Origin: Streptomyces sp. PCS3-D2
GTDB lineage: Bacteria > Actinomycetota > Actinomycetes > Streptomycetales > Streptomycetaceae
Direction of reading: 5' to 3'
Assembly: GCF_000612545.2 (NCBI RefSeq)
Contig: NZ_CP097800.1
Coordinates: 372,001-436,000, forward strand
DNA length: 64,000 bases
This document shows positions 52,875 through 61,611 of the stretch, one piece after another. A program made the position numbers and the translations under genes. The first letter of the stretch is position 1; each line of letters begins with the position of its first letter. Below the pieces are notes generated by a model. The model did no database searches. It was not told the DNA's origin and saw only the letters and a list, made by a program, of their open reading frames with translations.

Positions 52875-53243
52875 TCAGCCGTGGTGCGGGGCTGCGAACG
52901 CCAACTGGTTCGTGCCCAGTTCGTCGACCGCGGCACGGGCCAGTTCCAGTGGGGTCGGATAGGACTGGAAGTGGTTGATGCCGCTCAGGTAGCTGCCGTC
53001 GGCCCGCCGCATGACGTGCAGCGGGCGGCCGTCGATGCGTACCCCGGCGACGTCCACGGCGATGTGCCGGCCGCGGTAGGTCTCCTCCTCGGCGAGCGGT
53101 GCCGGCGTGAGGGTCTGCCGGGGCCGGCGGGCCCGCAGTACGGGGGCCAAGGCCGCGCCCGTCCCGGCCAGCACGGCCGCGGTGAACGCCGTACGCAGAA
53201 GCGCGCGTCGGGTCAGTGGTGCGGCGGCGGTTGCTGCGGACAT
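52875..53243 (-). CDS. melD1: Tyrosinase cofactor MelD1 (caddie protein, diverged)
   Basis: 122 residues. Twin-arginine-like signal LTRRALLRTA with hydrophobic core (10-36). Caddie core GVRIDGRPLHVMRRADGSYL and INHFQSY. Compared with MelC1 it lacks the central HHGGHH stretch and has Phe where the caddie Tyr (INHY) enters the tyrosinase pocket; a PHHG end is the only His cluster. It presumably still carries and loads copper into MelD2. Confidence 0.88.
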   Translation of the reverse strand: MSAATAAAPLTRRALLRTAFTAAVLAGTGAALAPVLRARRPRQTLTPAPLAEEETYRGRHIAVDVAGVRIDGRPLHVMRRADGSYLSGINHFQSYPTPLELARAAVDELGTNQLAFAAPHHG

Positions 53244-53302
53244 GCGGTCTCCCTCGCTCGGTGGCCGGCGGCTACGGGTCTAACGCCGCGCGGCGGGCGA
53301 GG

Positions 53303-53842
53303 TCACCGGTCGGCGCCGCGGAGCCGCTTGTAGAAGAAGGTCGTCGGGTGCAGCCGGCCCTCCGGGTCGGCGGCGTAGTCGGGGATGGTGCCGGCCTGTG
53401 CCCAGCCGGCGGACCGGTAGACCTGCTCGGCGCCGCTGCCGGTCTCGGTGTCCAGGAACAGCAGCAGCACCCCGGCCCGGACCGCCTCGGCCTCGGCGTG
53501 CGCGAGGAGGGCGCGGGCGGTACCCCGGCCGCGGGAGTCCGGGTGGACCATGAGCTTGCGCAGCTCGGCGCGGTGGCGACCGTTCGGCTTGGACTCCCGG
53601 TACCAGCTGACGGTGCCGTCGACGGGACCGCCGGCGCCGGTGCGGGAGACCCACAGGGCGAGGGATCCGTCCTCGACGGCGGGCAGCAGGGAGTCCCACC
53701 AGGCGGCTGCGGCCCCGTGGTCGAGGTCATCGAGGAAACCCAGTGAGGAGCCGTCGCGCACCACGGCGAGCAGCAGGGCGGCGAGTTCGTCGCGGTGGGT
53801 GCGCAGTCCGGTCGCGGACAGCGGGGTGATCACGGCGGTCAT
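53303..53842 (-). CDS. GNAT-family N-acetyltransferase
   Basis: 179 residues. Acetyl-CoA motif LMVHPDSRGRGTARALL (V-x-P-x-x-R-G-x-G-x-A) is canonical, followed by LLLFLDTETGSGAEQVYRSA and the closing TTFFYKRL strand. The N-terminal half (AALLLAVVRDGSSLGFLDDL) is of the type seen in antibiotic-tolerance or small-molecule acetylases. Starts ATG at 53842. It is 152 bp downstream of the acyl-CoA dehydrogenase operon, and the gap has GC-rich reiterations (GCCCCGCCCC) but no clear terminator. Confidence 0.9.
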   Translation of the reverse strand: MTAVITPLSATGLRTHRDELAALLLAVVRDGSSLGFLDDLDHGAAAAWWDSLLPAVEDGSLALWVSRTGAGGPVDGTVSWYRESKPNGRHRAELRKLMVHPDSRGRGTARALLAHAEAEAVRAGVLLLFLDTETGSGAEQVYRSAGWAQAGTIPDYAADPEGRLHPTTFFYKRLRGADR

Positions 53843-53994
53843 GCAGAGAGCATAGGAAACGCTCGGGGACCTGCCGCCGGCGGTCCGGGCGCAGGGGGCA
53901 GGGGGCAGGACAGGGTCGTTGTGCCCCGCCCCGCCCCGCCGTGCCGCGGCCCCGCCGTGCCGGACGATGCCGGCCCGGCACGGGAGGGACGGGC

Positions 53995-55116
53995 CTACGC
54001 GGGGAGTTCCGCGAAGTCGGCCACCAGGCCCCGGTGGTGACCGGCCGTACCGAGGGCCAGGGAGTCGGCCTTGGCCCGCTTGAGGTACAGGTGGGCCGGG
54101 TGCTCCCACGTCATGCCGATGCCTCCGTGGAGCTGGACGCATTCCTCCGCGGCGCGGACGGCCACCCCGGAGCAGTAGGCCTGGGCGACGGCCACCGTGA
54201 GGGGCGCGTCCGGGGCAGCGGTGGCGAGGGCGTCGGCTGCAGCCCTGGCCGCCGCACGGGCGGAGGCCACGTCCAGCCAGAGCCGCGCCAGGCGGTGCTT
54301 GAGGGCCTGGAAGGAGCCGACGGGCCGGTTGAACTGGTAGCGCCCCCTGACGTGCCGGACGGTCTCGGTCAGGCACCATTCGGCCAGCCCGACCTGCTCG
54401 GAGGCGAGCAGCCCCGCCGTGCAGAGCAGCGCTCCGGCGACGGCCGCCCGGGCTGTCGCGGGGTCCGCGAGGCGGGTGCCCGGAGCCGCTTCCAGGGTGA
54501 CGGTGGCGAGCGGGCGGGTCAGGTCCAGCGCGACCACAGGGTTCACGGTGGCGGCCCCGGCCGGGACCGCGTACAGCCCGGTGTCGGCCAGGACCAGCAG
54601 GACGTCGGCGGCCACCGCGTCCGCCACGGCGGTGACCCTGCCGGTCAGGATCCCCCCGCCGGCGTCCCGTACGGGGGTCGGCAGACGGCCGCCGGGGGCG
54701 AGGGTCAGCGGCACGGCCGGGGCACAGACGGTGCGTCCGCAGGCCAGTTCCGCCAACAGCGGGGCGGCTTCGGCGGTGTCACAGGCGAGGAGGATCTCCG
54801 TGGCGAGCACGGCACTGGTGAGATACGGGACGGGCGCCACGGCCCGGCCCAGCTCTTCCAGCACCACGGCCGCCTCCCGGTGCCCCGCACCCAGCCCGCC
54901 GAGCTTCTCGGGTACGAGGAGCCCCGCCGTGCCGATCTCGACGGCCAGGGTGTGCCACAGGGCCGGGTCGTGCGGCCGCCCCGTCTCGGCCCCGGCGAGG
55001 ACCGCCGTGGCGTGGCAACGGTCGGCGAGGAGCGAGCGTACGGTGGCGCGCAGTTCCTCCTCGGCCTCGGAGTACAGGAGGTCGGCCGGGGTCGCGGGAG
55101 CTGCCGGTGCCGTCAT
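53995..55116 (-). CDS. Acyl-CoA dehydrogenase (FadE-like), third gene of operon
   Basis: 373 residues. Short N-terminal helical domain (EEELRATVRSLLADR), a reduced middle beta domain, and the C-terminal helical domain with RGRYQFNRPVGSFQALKHRLA and QLHGGIGMTWEHPAHLYLKRA. The canonical catalytic Glu and FAD-binding Arg positions are only partly kept, as in the FadE subunits that pair as heterotetramers with a second dehydrogenase. The overlapping ATGA (55113-55116) with the upstream dehydrogenase suggests a complex of the two. Confidence 0.92.
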   Translation of the reverse strand: MTAPAAPATPADLLYSEAEEELRATVRSLLADRCHATAVLAGAETGRPHDPALWHTLAVEIGTAGLLVPEKLGGLGAGHREAAVVLEELGRAVAPVPYLTSAVLATEILLACDTAEAAPLLAELACGRTVCAPAVPLTLAPGGRLPTPVRDAGGGILTGRVTAVADAVAADVLLVLADTGLYAVPAGAATVNPVVALDLTRPLATVTLEAAPGTRLADPATARAAVAGALLCTAGLLASEQVGLAEWCLTETVRHVRGRYQFNRPVGSFQALKHRLARLWLDVASARAAARAAADALATAAPDAPLTVAVAQAYCSGVAVRAAEECVQLHGGIGMTWEHPAHLYLKRAKADSLALGTAGHHRGLVADFAELPA

Positions 55117-56318
55117 CGGGACAGGTCCTTCCAGGCGAGGTCCTTGTCGTCGCGCGGCTCCGGGGGCAGGCCGAGGACGCGTTCGGCGACGATGTTGAGG
55201 AGGATTTCGCTCGTGCCGCCCTCGATGCTGTTGCCCTTGGCGCGCAGGTAGCGGTAGCCGGCATCGCGGCCGGTGAAGTCGACCAGCTCGGGGCGGCACA
55301 TGGTCCAGTCCCCGTACAGGAGGCCTTCCTCGCCGAGGAGTTCGACCTCCAGACCGCTGATCTCCTGGTTGAGACGGGCGAAGGTCAGCTTCATGCCCGA
55401 CCCCTCGGGGCCGGGCTGGCCTGCGGCGAGTTGCTGGCGCAGCCGCTCCCCGGTGAGGCGGGCGACCTCGGCCTCGACCCACAGTTCCAGCAGGCGCTGG
55501 TGGAGGGCATGGGTGCGCAGTCCGGGGCGTTCGCGCCAGACCGCGGCAACGGGTGCGATCATGCCGCCTTCGCGGGGGATGCGCATGCCGCCGATGGAGA
55601 CGCGCTCGTTCATCAGGGTGGTGCGGGCGACCTCCCAGCCCTGGCCGACGGCGCCGAGGCGGTGGGTGTCGGGGATGCGGACGCCGGTGAGGAAGACCTC
55701 GTTGAACTCGGCCTCGCCCGTGAGCTGGCGCAGCGGCCGTACCTCGACCCCGGGGTGGTGCATGTCGCAGAGGAAGTAGGTGATGCCCTGGTGTTTGGGC
55801 AGCGCGGGGTCGGTGCGCGCGACGAGGATGCCCCAGCGGGCGGTGTGGGCGCTGGAGGTCCACACCTTCTGGCCGTCGACGATCCACTCGCCCGCGCCCT
55901 CGTCGAGGACGGCGCGGGTGGCGAGCGCGGCGAGGTCGGATCCCGCGCCGGGCTCGCTGAAGAGCTGGCACCAGACCTCCTCGCCGGCCCACAGGGGGCG
56001 CAGGAAGCGACGCTTCTGTTCTTCGGTGCCGTAGGCGAGGATCGTGGGGGCGGCCATGCCGAGGCCGATGCCGATCCGGCGGGGGTCGTTGTCGGGGGCG
56101 CCGGCGGCCTCCAGTTCGGCGTCGACGACGGCCTGGAGGGCGCGCGGCGCGGCGAGCCCGCCGAGACCCTCGGGGTAGTGCACCCAGGCGAGTCCGGCGT
56201 CGAAGCGGGCGCGGAGGAACTCGGTGCGTCCGGTGCCGGCCGGCGGGTGCGCGGCGAGCAGGTCCCGGGTACGGGCGCGCAGCGCCTCCGCAGGGGTGTG
56301 GGCGGCGTCGGCGGTCAT
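55113..56318 (-). CDS. Acyl-CoA dehydrogenase (FadE-like), second gene of operon
   Basis: 401 residues. Contains the acyl-CoA dehydrogenase middle-domain signature CQLFSEPGAGSDLAALATRA and WIVDGQKVWTSSAHTARWGI, the helix GNSIEGGTSEILLNIVAERVLGLP and a C-terminal region typical of the FadE26/27-like heteromeric enzymes used on sterol side chains or branched acyl-CoAs. It overlaps both neighbours by 4 bp. Confidence 0.93.
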   Translation of the reverse strand: MTADAAHTPAEALRARTRDLLAAHPPAGTGRTEFLRARFDAGLAWVHYPEGLGGLAAPRALQAVVDAELEAAGAPDNDPRRIGIGLGMAAPTILAYGTEEQKRRFLRPLWAGEEVWCQLFSEPGAGSDLAALATRAVLDEGAGEWIVDGQKVWTSSAHTARWGILVARTDPALPKHQGITYFLCDMHHPGVEVRPLRQLTGEAEFNEVFLTGVRIPDTHRLGAVGQGWEVARTTLMNERVSIGGMRIPREGGMIAPVAAVWRERPGLRTHALHQRLLELWVEAEVARLTGERLRQQLAAGQPGPEGSGMKLTFARLNQEISGLEVELLGEEGLLYGDWTMCRPELVDFTGRDAGYRYLRAKGNSIEGGTSEILLNIVAERVLGLPPEPRDDKDLAWKDLSR

Positions 56319-57289
56319 CGGGCCGCCCCGTCCAGGTCCGGTACGACGACCAGGCGGCCGGTGGTGGTCCCGTCGGCGAGCCGCTGCACGGCGTCTGCGG
56401 CCGCTGCGAGCGGGAGGCGTTCACTGACCAGCGGTCTGACCGCGCCTTCGGCGGCGAGCCGGGTGAGCTCGGTGTGGCAGGCGAGGACGGCGGCGGGGTC
56501 CTTGGCCGCGTACAGGCCCCAGTGCAGACCGAGTACGGAGTAGTTCTTGACCAGGGCGTGGTTTAGGGCGGGGGTGGGGACGGTGCCGCTGGCGAAGCCG
56601 ACGACGACGATCCGGCCCTCGAAGGCGACGCATTTGGTGGAGGCGTTGTAGGCGTCCCCGCCGACGGGGTCGTAGACGACGTCGGCGCCGCGTCCGCCGG
56701 TGAACTCCTTCACCTGGGGGGCGATTTCCTCAGCCGTGCGGTCGATCACCAGGTCGCAGCCGAGTGCTTCGGCGGTGCGGGCCTTGTCCTTGCCGCCGAC
56801 GACCCCGATGACGGTGGCGCCGGCGGCCTTGCCCAGCTGGACGGCGGCGCTGCCGACGCCGCCGGCGGCGGCGTGCACGAGGAGGGTCTCGCCGGCCCGG
56901 AGGCGGGCGCGGCGGTGCAGGCCGAACCAGCCGGTCTGGTAACCGATGTGGAGGGCGGCCGCCTCCGCGTCGTCGAGGGTGTCCGGAGCGGGCAGCAGCG
57001 CCCGGGCGGGCGCGGTGACGTACTCGGCGAACCCGCCGTGCGGCAGGCTCGGGTTGGCGATGACGCGCCGGCCGTCCTCGGTCTCTCCGCAGACCTCGAC
57101 GCCGGGGGTGAAGGGCAGCGGCGGTGTGATCTGGTACTGCCCGCGGGCGAGTAGCGCGTCGGGGAAGTTGACGTTGGCCGCGAGGACCCGGAGTCTCACC
57201 TCGCCCTCGCCGGGGACGGGTTGGGGAACCTCTTCGAGGCGCATGGCCTCACGGGGCTCACCGGGGGTATGTACTCGCCATGCCTGCAT
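56315..57289 (-). CDS. NADPH:quinone oxidoreductase-family (zinc-free MDR)
   Basis: 324 residues. MDR fold: N-terminal GroES-like domain (VLAANVNFPDALLARGQYQ, PFTPGVEVCGE), NADPH-binding LVHAAAGGVGSAAVQLGKA, and VVYDPVGGDAYNAS. No structural or catalytic zinc ligands, as in QOR. First gene of the operon with two acyl-CoA dehydrogenases; probably an enoyl reductase or electron-handling partner (inference). Upstream lies an AAGCG-type palindrome (57337-57348). Confidence 0.92.
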   Translation of the reverse strand: MQAWRVHTPGEPREAMRLEEVPQPVPGEGEVRLRVLAANVNFPDALLARGQYQITPPLPFTPGVEVCGETEDGRRVIANPSLPHGGFAEYVTAPARALLPAPDTLDDAEAAALHIGYQTGWFGLHRRARLRAGETLLVHAAAGGVGSAAVQLGKAAGATVIGVVGGKDKARTAEALGCDLVIDRTAEEIAPQVKEFTGGRGADVVYDPVGGDAYNASTKCVAFEGRIVVVGFASGTVPTPALNHALVKNYSVLGLHWGLYAAKDPAAVLACHTELTRLAAEGAVRPLVSERLPLAAAADAVQRLADGTTTGRLVVVPDLDGAAR

Positions 57290-57336
57290 CCGGGGCCTCC
57301 AGCCGCCGTCGAGGAACCACGCTCCGGGCGCATACT

Positions 57337-57348
57337 AAGCGGTCGCTT
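57337..57348. promoter_or_regulatory. TetR-type operator candidate upstream of the acyl-CoA dehydrogenase operon
   Basis: AAGCG-GT-CGCTT within CTAAGCGGTCGCTTGCC, a palindrome of the sort bound by TetR repressors of acyl-CoA genes in actinobacteria. On the minus strand it adjoins a TAGTAT -10-like box, 42-50 bp before the oxidoreductase start. The repressor gene itself is not in the window. Confidence 0.55.
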
Positions 57349-57521
57349 GCCCTCTTGTGAACCGCCGGGCCGTGGAGGCGCGCCATGGAGACCGGCCGCG
57401 GACGGCGCCCGACCGGGAACACCACGCGCCATTCAGGCCACACCCGCCGCACCTTCAGGCAAGATGTGGCGTGCACGTGTCATGACTCAACGGGGAACAG
57501 CACCTGTCCAGGGGGACCGCC

Positions 57522-58640
57522 ATGAGAAGAACCATGTCCGCGATCGCAGCCGCCGCCGTCCTGGCCGGCCTGGTCACCGCGGCCGGCCCGGCCGCCGCCG
57601 CGGGCGACGCGAAATGCACGCCGAAGATCCAGGTGCTCGACTCGATCGGGGACGAGTCGTACATGCGCGACATGCTGCGCAGCCAGGGCGTGTTCGACCT
57701 CGGCGCGGACGGCCTCGCCGTCGGCGTCTCGGGCCACAAGCCCGTCTACTGGACCGGCACCACCTTGCACCCGGTCCCGCTGGCGGACCCGAACGCGACG
57801 GGGCAGGTGATCGCCGTCAATGCGCACGGCCTGATGGTGGGCATGCTGCGTACCTCCGGTGGCCTGTCCCTCTTCACCTACCGGGTGGGCGACGCGGCGA
57901 TCACGCCACTGCCGGACAGCTACGGCTACGACAAGGAGGCCGACGTCAACGACGCCGGGTACGTGGCCTACCGCTCGGACGGCGGGGTCGCCACCGTATG
58001 GAAGGACGGCCGGAAGGTCCGCGAGCTGTCCCTCCCGGCCGACGCCGGCCCGGGGATGCAGACCACGATGGTCACCGGCATCAACAACCACGGCGACGTC
58101 CTCGGCATGGCGACGCAGGACTACGAGGTCCCCGAGACCGGCGAGCACGTGGAACGCACCTACCCGGTGCTGTGGCCGGGGGACGGCACCGCCGCCCGGT
58201 TGCTGGATCCCACGATGAACGAAAGCTACGTCCAGGACCTCGACGAGAGCGGCCGGGTCGTCGGCTACGACTGGGCCGGACCGTGGCACGAGTACCGCAC
58301 GTGGGTCTGGGAGCCTCCGCTCGGCAGCCCGGGCAGCACTCCCGGGGGGCTGAGCTCGCACCCGTACGCGACCTTCGAGGCCATCAGCCCGACCACGAAC
58401 GTCAGCGTCGGCACGGCCAAGTTCCACCCGGACGCGATGACGCTGCCGGACCAGGCGCTGCTGCGGTCCGGCTCCGGCCCGGTCAAGGCCCTGCCGCGGC
58501 TGGCCGCGGGCGGCGCGAGCATGGCGGAGGCCGTGTCGGACACCGACCTGGTCGGCGGAGCGGCCGTGAACGCCAAGGGCAAGCTCAAGCCGGTGATCTG
58601 GACCTGCGCGACCAAGCAGGCGTACAACCCCGGCAGCTAG
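57522..58640 (+). CDS. Secreted protein with HAF-like beta repeats
   Basis: 372 residues. Signal peptide (1-27, AAA-AGD). The mature part has repeated blocks of the form DLGADGLAVGVSG, AVNAHGLMVGML, DVNDAGYVAYR, GINNHGDVLGMA and DLDESGRVVGYDW, the HAF-repeat pattern of (D/I)-N-x-x-G-x-V-x-G. The number of blades suggests a beta-propeller. Function unknown; extracellular. GGGGGA lies 5 nt before the ATG. Ends before a 12-bp palindrome. Confidence 0.85.
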   Translation: MRRTMSAIAAAAVLAGLVTAAGPAAAAGDAKCTPKIQVLDSIGDESYMRDMLRSQGVFDLGADGLAVGVSGHKPVYWTGTTLHPVPLADPNATGQVIAVNAHGLMVGMLRTSGGLSLFTYRVGDAAITPLPDSYGYDKEADVNDAGYVAYRSDGGVATVWKDGRKVRELSLPADAGPGMQTTMVTGINNHGDVLGMATQDYEVPETGEHVERTYPVLWPGDGTAARLLDPTMNESYVQDLDESGRVVGYDWAGPWHEYRTWVWEPPLGSPGSTPGGLSSHPYATFEAISPTTNVSVGTAKFHPDAMTLPDQALLRSGSGPVKALPRLAAGGASMAEAVSDTDLVGGAAVNAKGKLKPVIWTCATKQAYNPGS

Positions 58641-58683
58641 TGCGCTGACCGCACCGGTTCGCCAGGTCGGTGCCCATGATCCC

Positions 58684-58719
58684 GCGCCGATCGGAGGCGA
58701 CGACACGTCCGATCGGCGC
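58684..58719. terminator. Inverted repeat, probable terminator
   Basis: Perfect 12-bp arms (GCGCCGATCGGA) around a 12-nt loop, 44 bp after the secreted-protein stop. Confidence 0.7.
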
Positions 58720-58846
58720 CGCAAGGGTATCGCCACGCCCTGGACGGCCTTGAAGGACATCCTCGCGTTGGTCGTTTCCGGGCGGATCAGCAGGAGCTGC
58801 CGCCCGGGGATGGCGATCCGATGGCCCGCGCGCTATCGATGGGCGC

Positions 58847-59110
58847 ATGGAGAACCCTCAGCGCGGGCTGCCCGCACCGCCACCGCTCGGTGCCGCCGCC
58901 CTGCCCCCCGGTACGTACGCGGGGCAGGTGGTCCTCGTGACCGGCGGCGGCACCGGCCTGGGCAAGGCCGTGGCCCCCGAGTTCGCGCGACTGGGCGCCG
59001 ATCTGCTGATCGCGGGCCGCCGCCCCGAGCAGCTCAAGGCGGCGCGGCGGGAGCTGCCGGCCGTGCCGGGCGCCAGCCGGGTGGCCGCCGCCGTCTGCGA
59101 CATCCGGAGG
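58847..59110 (+). pseudogene. Truncated short-chain dehydrogenase (N-terminal 88 codons)
   Basis: Begins MENPQRGLPAPPPLGAAALP and continues with a complete SDR cofactor site VVLVTGGGTGLGKAVAPEFA, LIAGRRPEQLKAARREL and AAAVCDIR (2,4-dienoyl-CoA/trans-enoyl reductase type). The family similarity stops at CDIR (about 59108), and from 59111 the sequence is the antisense 3' end of the PIG-L gene. The catalytic Ser-Tyr-Lys part is missing, so it is a remnant left by a deletion or insertion. Confidence 0.85.
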
Positions 59111-59875
59111 TCAGCGGGGGAAGACCTCGAACGCTACCGCCGGGCGCCCGCCGAACCGCGCCGCCACCCGCTCTGCGTTCCCGGTGAGGAACGTGCGAAC
59201 GTACTCCTCGGGGTCCTGGTCCGTCAGCGCCTCGATGTAGGCCCGGTGCTCCATCAGGGAATGCACCGAACGCTCCAGGCCGGGACCGGCATCGGCCGCG
59301 TGGGTGGGCGTGCTCGTCCCGGCCACTGCCACCCAGCGGACCCCGTTCCACGGTTCCAGGCCCTGCTCGGAGACGAGCTCCGGGAAGATCCAGCGGTTGC
59401 CCGCGTCGGCGGCTGCGTCCAGCGTGGCCCGGCCAACGGCCTTGTGGTCCGGGGTGTTCCAGAAGCCGCCACCCTGCTCCCCGCCCCACGTGTCACGGTG
59501 GTTGAGGGTGATGACCAGCTCGGGGCGGTGCCGGCGGACGGCAGTCGCGATGTCCCGGCGCAGGCCGAGTCCGTACTCGACGATCCCGTCGCGGTGGTCG
59601 AGGAACTCCACTGCTGACACCCCGACCACGGCGGCGCTCGCACGCTGCTCGGCCTCGCGCAGCGGGGCGCAGTCGGCGGGGGCGAGGGAGTCGATGCCTG
59701 CCTCCCCGCGGGTGGCCAGGAGGTAGACCACCTCGCGGCCGCCGTCGGTCCAGTCGGCGATCGCGGCCGCGCACCCGTACTCCAGGTCGTCCGGGTGGGC
59801 GACGACGGCGAGGGCGCGCTGCCAGTCGGTGGGCATGGGCTCCAAGGGGGCCTGCTGATCACGTTGTTCGGTCAT
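59111..59875 (-). CDS. PIG-L (LmbE-like) N-acetylglucosaminyl deacetylase family
   Basis: 254 residues. Zn-site motif VVAHPDDLEYGCAAAIA, catalytic and binding residues in ATRGEAG, LDHRDGIVEYG, and the second motif ITLNHRDTWGGEQGGG followed by DHKAVGRATLDAA (His ligand). Family members deacetylate GlcNAc conjugates; in actinobacteria MshB and Mca act in mycothiol metabolism, but other members modify glycans or antibiotics, so the substrate is open. ATG at 59875. Convergent with and abutting the truncated SDR. Confidence 0.92.
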   Translation of the reverse strand: MTEQRDQQAPLEPMPTDWQRALAVVAHPDDLEYGCAAAIADWTDGGREVVYLLATRGEAGIDSLAPADCAPLREAEQRASAAVVGVSAVEFLDHRDGIVEYGLGLRRDIATAVRRHRPELVITLNHRDTWGGEQGGGFWNTPDHKAVGRATLDAAADAGNRWIFPELVSEQGLEPWNGVRWVAVAGTSTPTHAADAGPGLERSVHSLMEHRAYIEALTDQDPEEYVRTFLTGNAERVAARFGGRPAVAFEVFPR

Positions 59876-60124
59876 GCGTCGCACCCTAGGTGAAGGGGCC
59901 GCCACCGGCCGGTAGCGGCCCCCTCGGAAGCCGATCCCGCCCGCACGGCATCCCCCGGTGGCCCCGGTGGCCCGTCTTCCGCCGCTGCGCGACGCGCGGC
60001 CGGTGGGTAGGGTCCCACAGGGGCCCGCACCCCCCGCCAGCCGCACACCCCAGCCGCGTGATCAACTTCCGCTGAAGTGATGATTCGGGGCGCCCCGCAC
60101 GTCCTCGACCTGCGAGGACACCGG

Positions 60125-61435
60125 TCATGCCGCGTCGTGCACGAGGGCCAGCAGGCGATCCAGGACGCGGGTGCCGCCCGCGCGCAGGCCGTCGTGCTCG
60201 AACTCGTCCGTCACCCAGGTCCGCAGGCCCCGGACGGCACGGGCCGTGCTCAGCGCGTGCTCCGTGTCCACGTACATGTCGTCGTGGTAGACCGCGGCCG
60301 CCACCGGCACCTCGTTGGCCGCCAGCCGCTGCGGATCGTAGAGGGGCTGCCAGCCCGTACGGGCGGCCAGCAGGTCGGCGGTCTCGCGCAGCGGGGCGAG
60401 CGCCGGGTCGGTGGTGAAGTGCCAGGGGTGGATGGTCTCGCCGGTGAAGAGCAGGGGGGCATCGCCCGCGAGGGCCTTGCGGGCGTCGAAGCGGGGGTGT
60501 TCCGCCAGGACCCGGTCGGCGGCCCAGTCGGTGGGCGCGGCCGGGTCCTGGGCGTAGATCGCCTCGTGGAGCAGTGCGTAGAGGGGGTGCCCGGCGAAGG
60601 AGAGGTGGGAACGAGTGCCTTCCAGGAAGGCGTCGGAGAGGGCCGGTCCGGCAGGAGTGGGGACGAAGGCGTCCTCCAGCAGGTAGTGCAGCTGGTGGCT
60701 GCCGTCGCCGCTGCCGAGGAGGATGCCGAGGGACTGGAAGGCCTCGACCGTCAGGACATGGCCGCCGGGAATTTCGGCCGGCTGTTCCGCGAGGTGGGTG
60801 GCGATCCGGCGGGCCCGCTCGGCGTCCATCGGGTAACGGGCGTAGTGCGCTGCATTCTTGCGCTCAATGCGCGGGCAGGCGGCCCGATAGACCTCGTCGG
60901 CGGTGGCGGTCAGCGCGGGCAGGCCGCCGGTGATCAGGGCGGCGGCGAGCCCCTCAGGAGCGCTGGAGAGGTAGCGGACCGTGCAGAAGCCGCCGAAGCT
61001 CTGGCCGAGCACGGTCCAGGGTGCACCGCCGGTGAGGCCGGGGCGGATCATCTCGGCGTCGCGCACGATGGAATCCGCCCGGAAGTGGGCAAGATGGTCG
61101 GCCTGCTCGGCGGGGGTGCCACGCAAGGGCAGTGTCTGCCGGTTCAGCGGGGTTGACCGGCCGGTGCCGCGCTGGTCCAGGAGGAGCACCCGGTAGTCCT
61201 GGAGGGCCCGCTCCAGCCAGGCCTGGCGGCCGACGAAGCGGCGGGCGCCGAAGCCCGGGCCGCCCTCCAGGTACAGCAGCCAGGGCAGGGTCTGCGGATC
61301 CTTGCCCGTGGCGACCACCTCGCGGCCGTACAGCTCGATCCGCTCCCCGTCCGGGCGCGCGTGGTCCAGGGGGACGGAGAACCGGTGGTCGGTGAGGACC
61401 GTGCCGGGCTGACGGTAGCGGTGGACGATGGTCAC
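60125..61435 (-). CDS. Proline iminopeptidase-like alpha/beta hydrolase (S33)
   Basis: 436 residues. LLYLEGGPGFGA (oxyanion, HGGPG type), nucleophile VLGQSFGGFC and acid/His regions near YDPQRLAANEVPV and YVDTEH match the larger PIP family, which removes N-terminal Pro. The GTG at 61435 precedes VTIVHRY and has GGGGG 8-10 nt upstream. No signal peptide, so cytoplasmic. The 249 bp after its 3' end hold only a weak GGGGCCGC/GCGGCCCC dyad (59895-59922). Confidence 0.9.
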   Translation of the reverse strand: MTIVHRYRQPGTVLTDHRFSVPLDHARPDGERIELYGREVVATGKDPQTLPWLLYLEGGPGFGARRFVGRQAWLERALQDYRVLLLDQRGTGRSTPLNRQTLPLRGTPAEQADHLAHFRADSIVRDAEMIRPGLTGGAPWTVLGQSFGGFCTVRYLSSAPEGLAAALITGGLPALTATADEVYRAACPRIERKNAAHYARYPMDAERARRIATHLAEQPAEIPGGHVLTVEAFQSLGILLGSGDGSHQLHYLLEDAFVPTPAGPALSDAFLEGTRSHLSFAGHPLYALLHEAIYAQDPAAPTDWAADRVLAEHPRFDARKALAGDAPLLFTGETIHPWHFTTDPALAPLRETADLLAARTGWQPLYDPQRLAANEVPVAAAVYHDDMYVDTEHALSTARAVRGLRTWVTDEFEHDGLRAGGTRVLDRLLALVHDAA

Positions 61436-61534
61436 GGACGGCCCCCAGGGATACGAGGTACGGAAGTTCCGTGCCCCGGCCGGGTGAGGCGCCGGCGGGC
61501 ACGGCGGTCCGCCCGAGTCTAGGGGCGCCCCGAG

Positions 61535-61569
61535 GGTGTCGTGCCGGTCGGGCCGACCGGCACGACACC
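61535..61569. repeat. 35-bp perfect palindrome
   Basis: Arms of 17 bp (GGTGTCGTGCCGGTCGG) with one central base, between mscR and the S33 peptidase gene. Such a tight symmetry suits protein binding or a cruciform better than a simple terminator. Confidence 0.8.
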
Positions 61570-61611
61570 GGCTGCGGGGTGTCCGGGACAGGGGCTGGAC
61601 GCGATCCCCTG

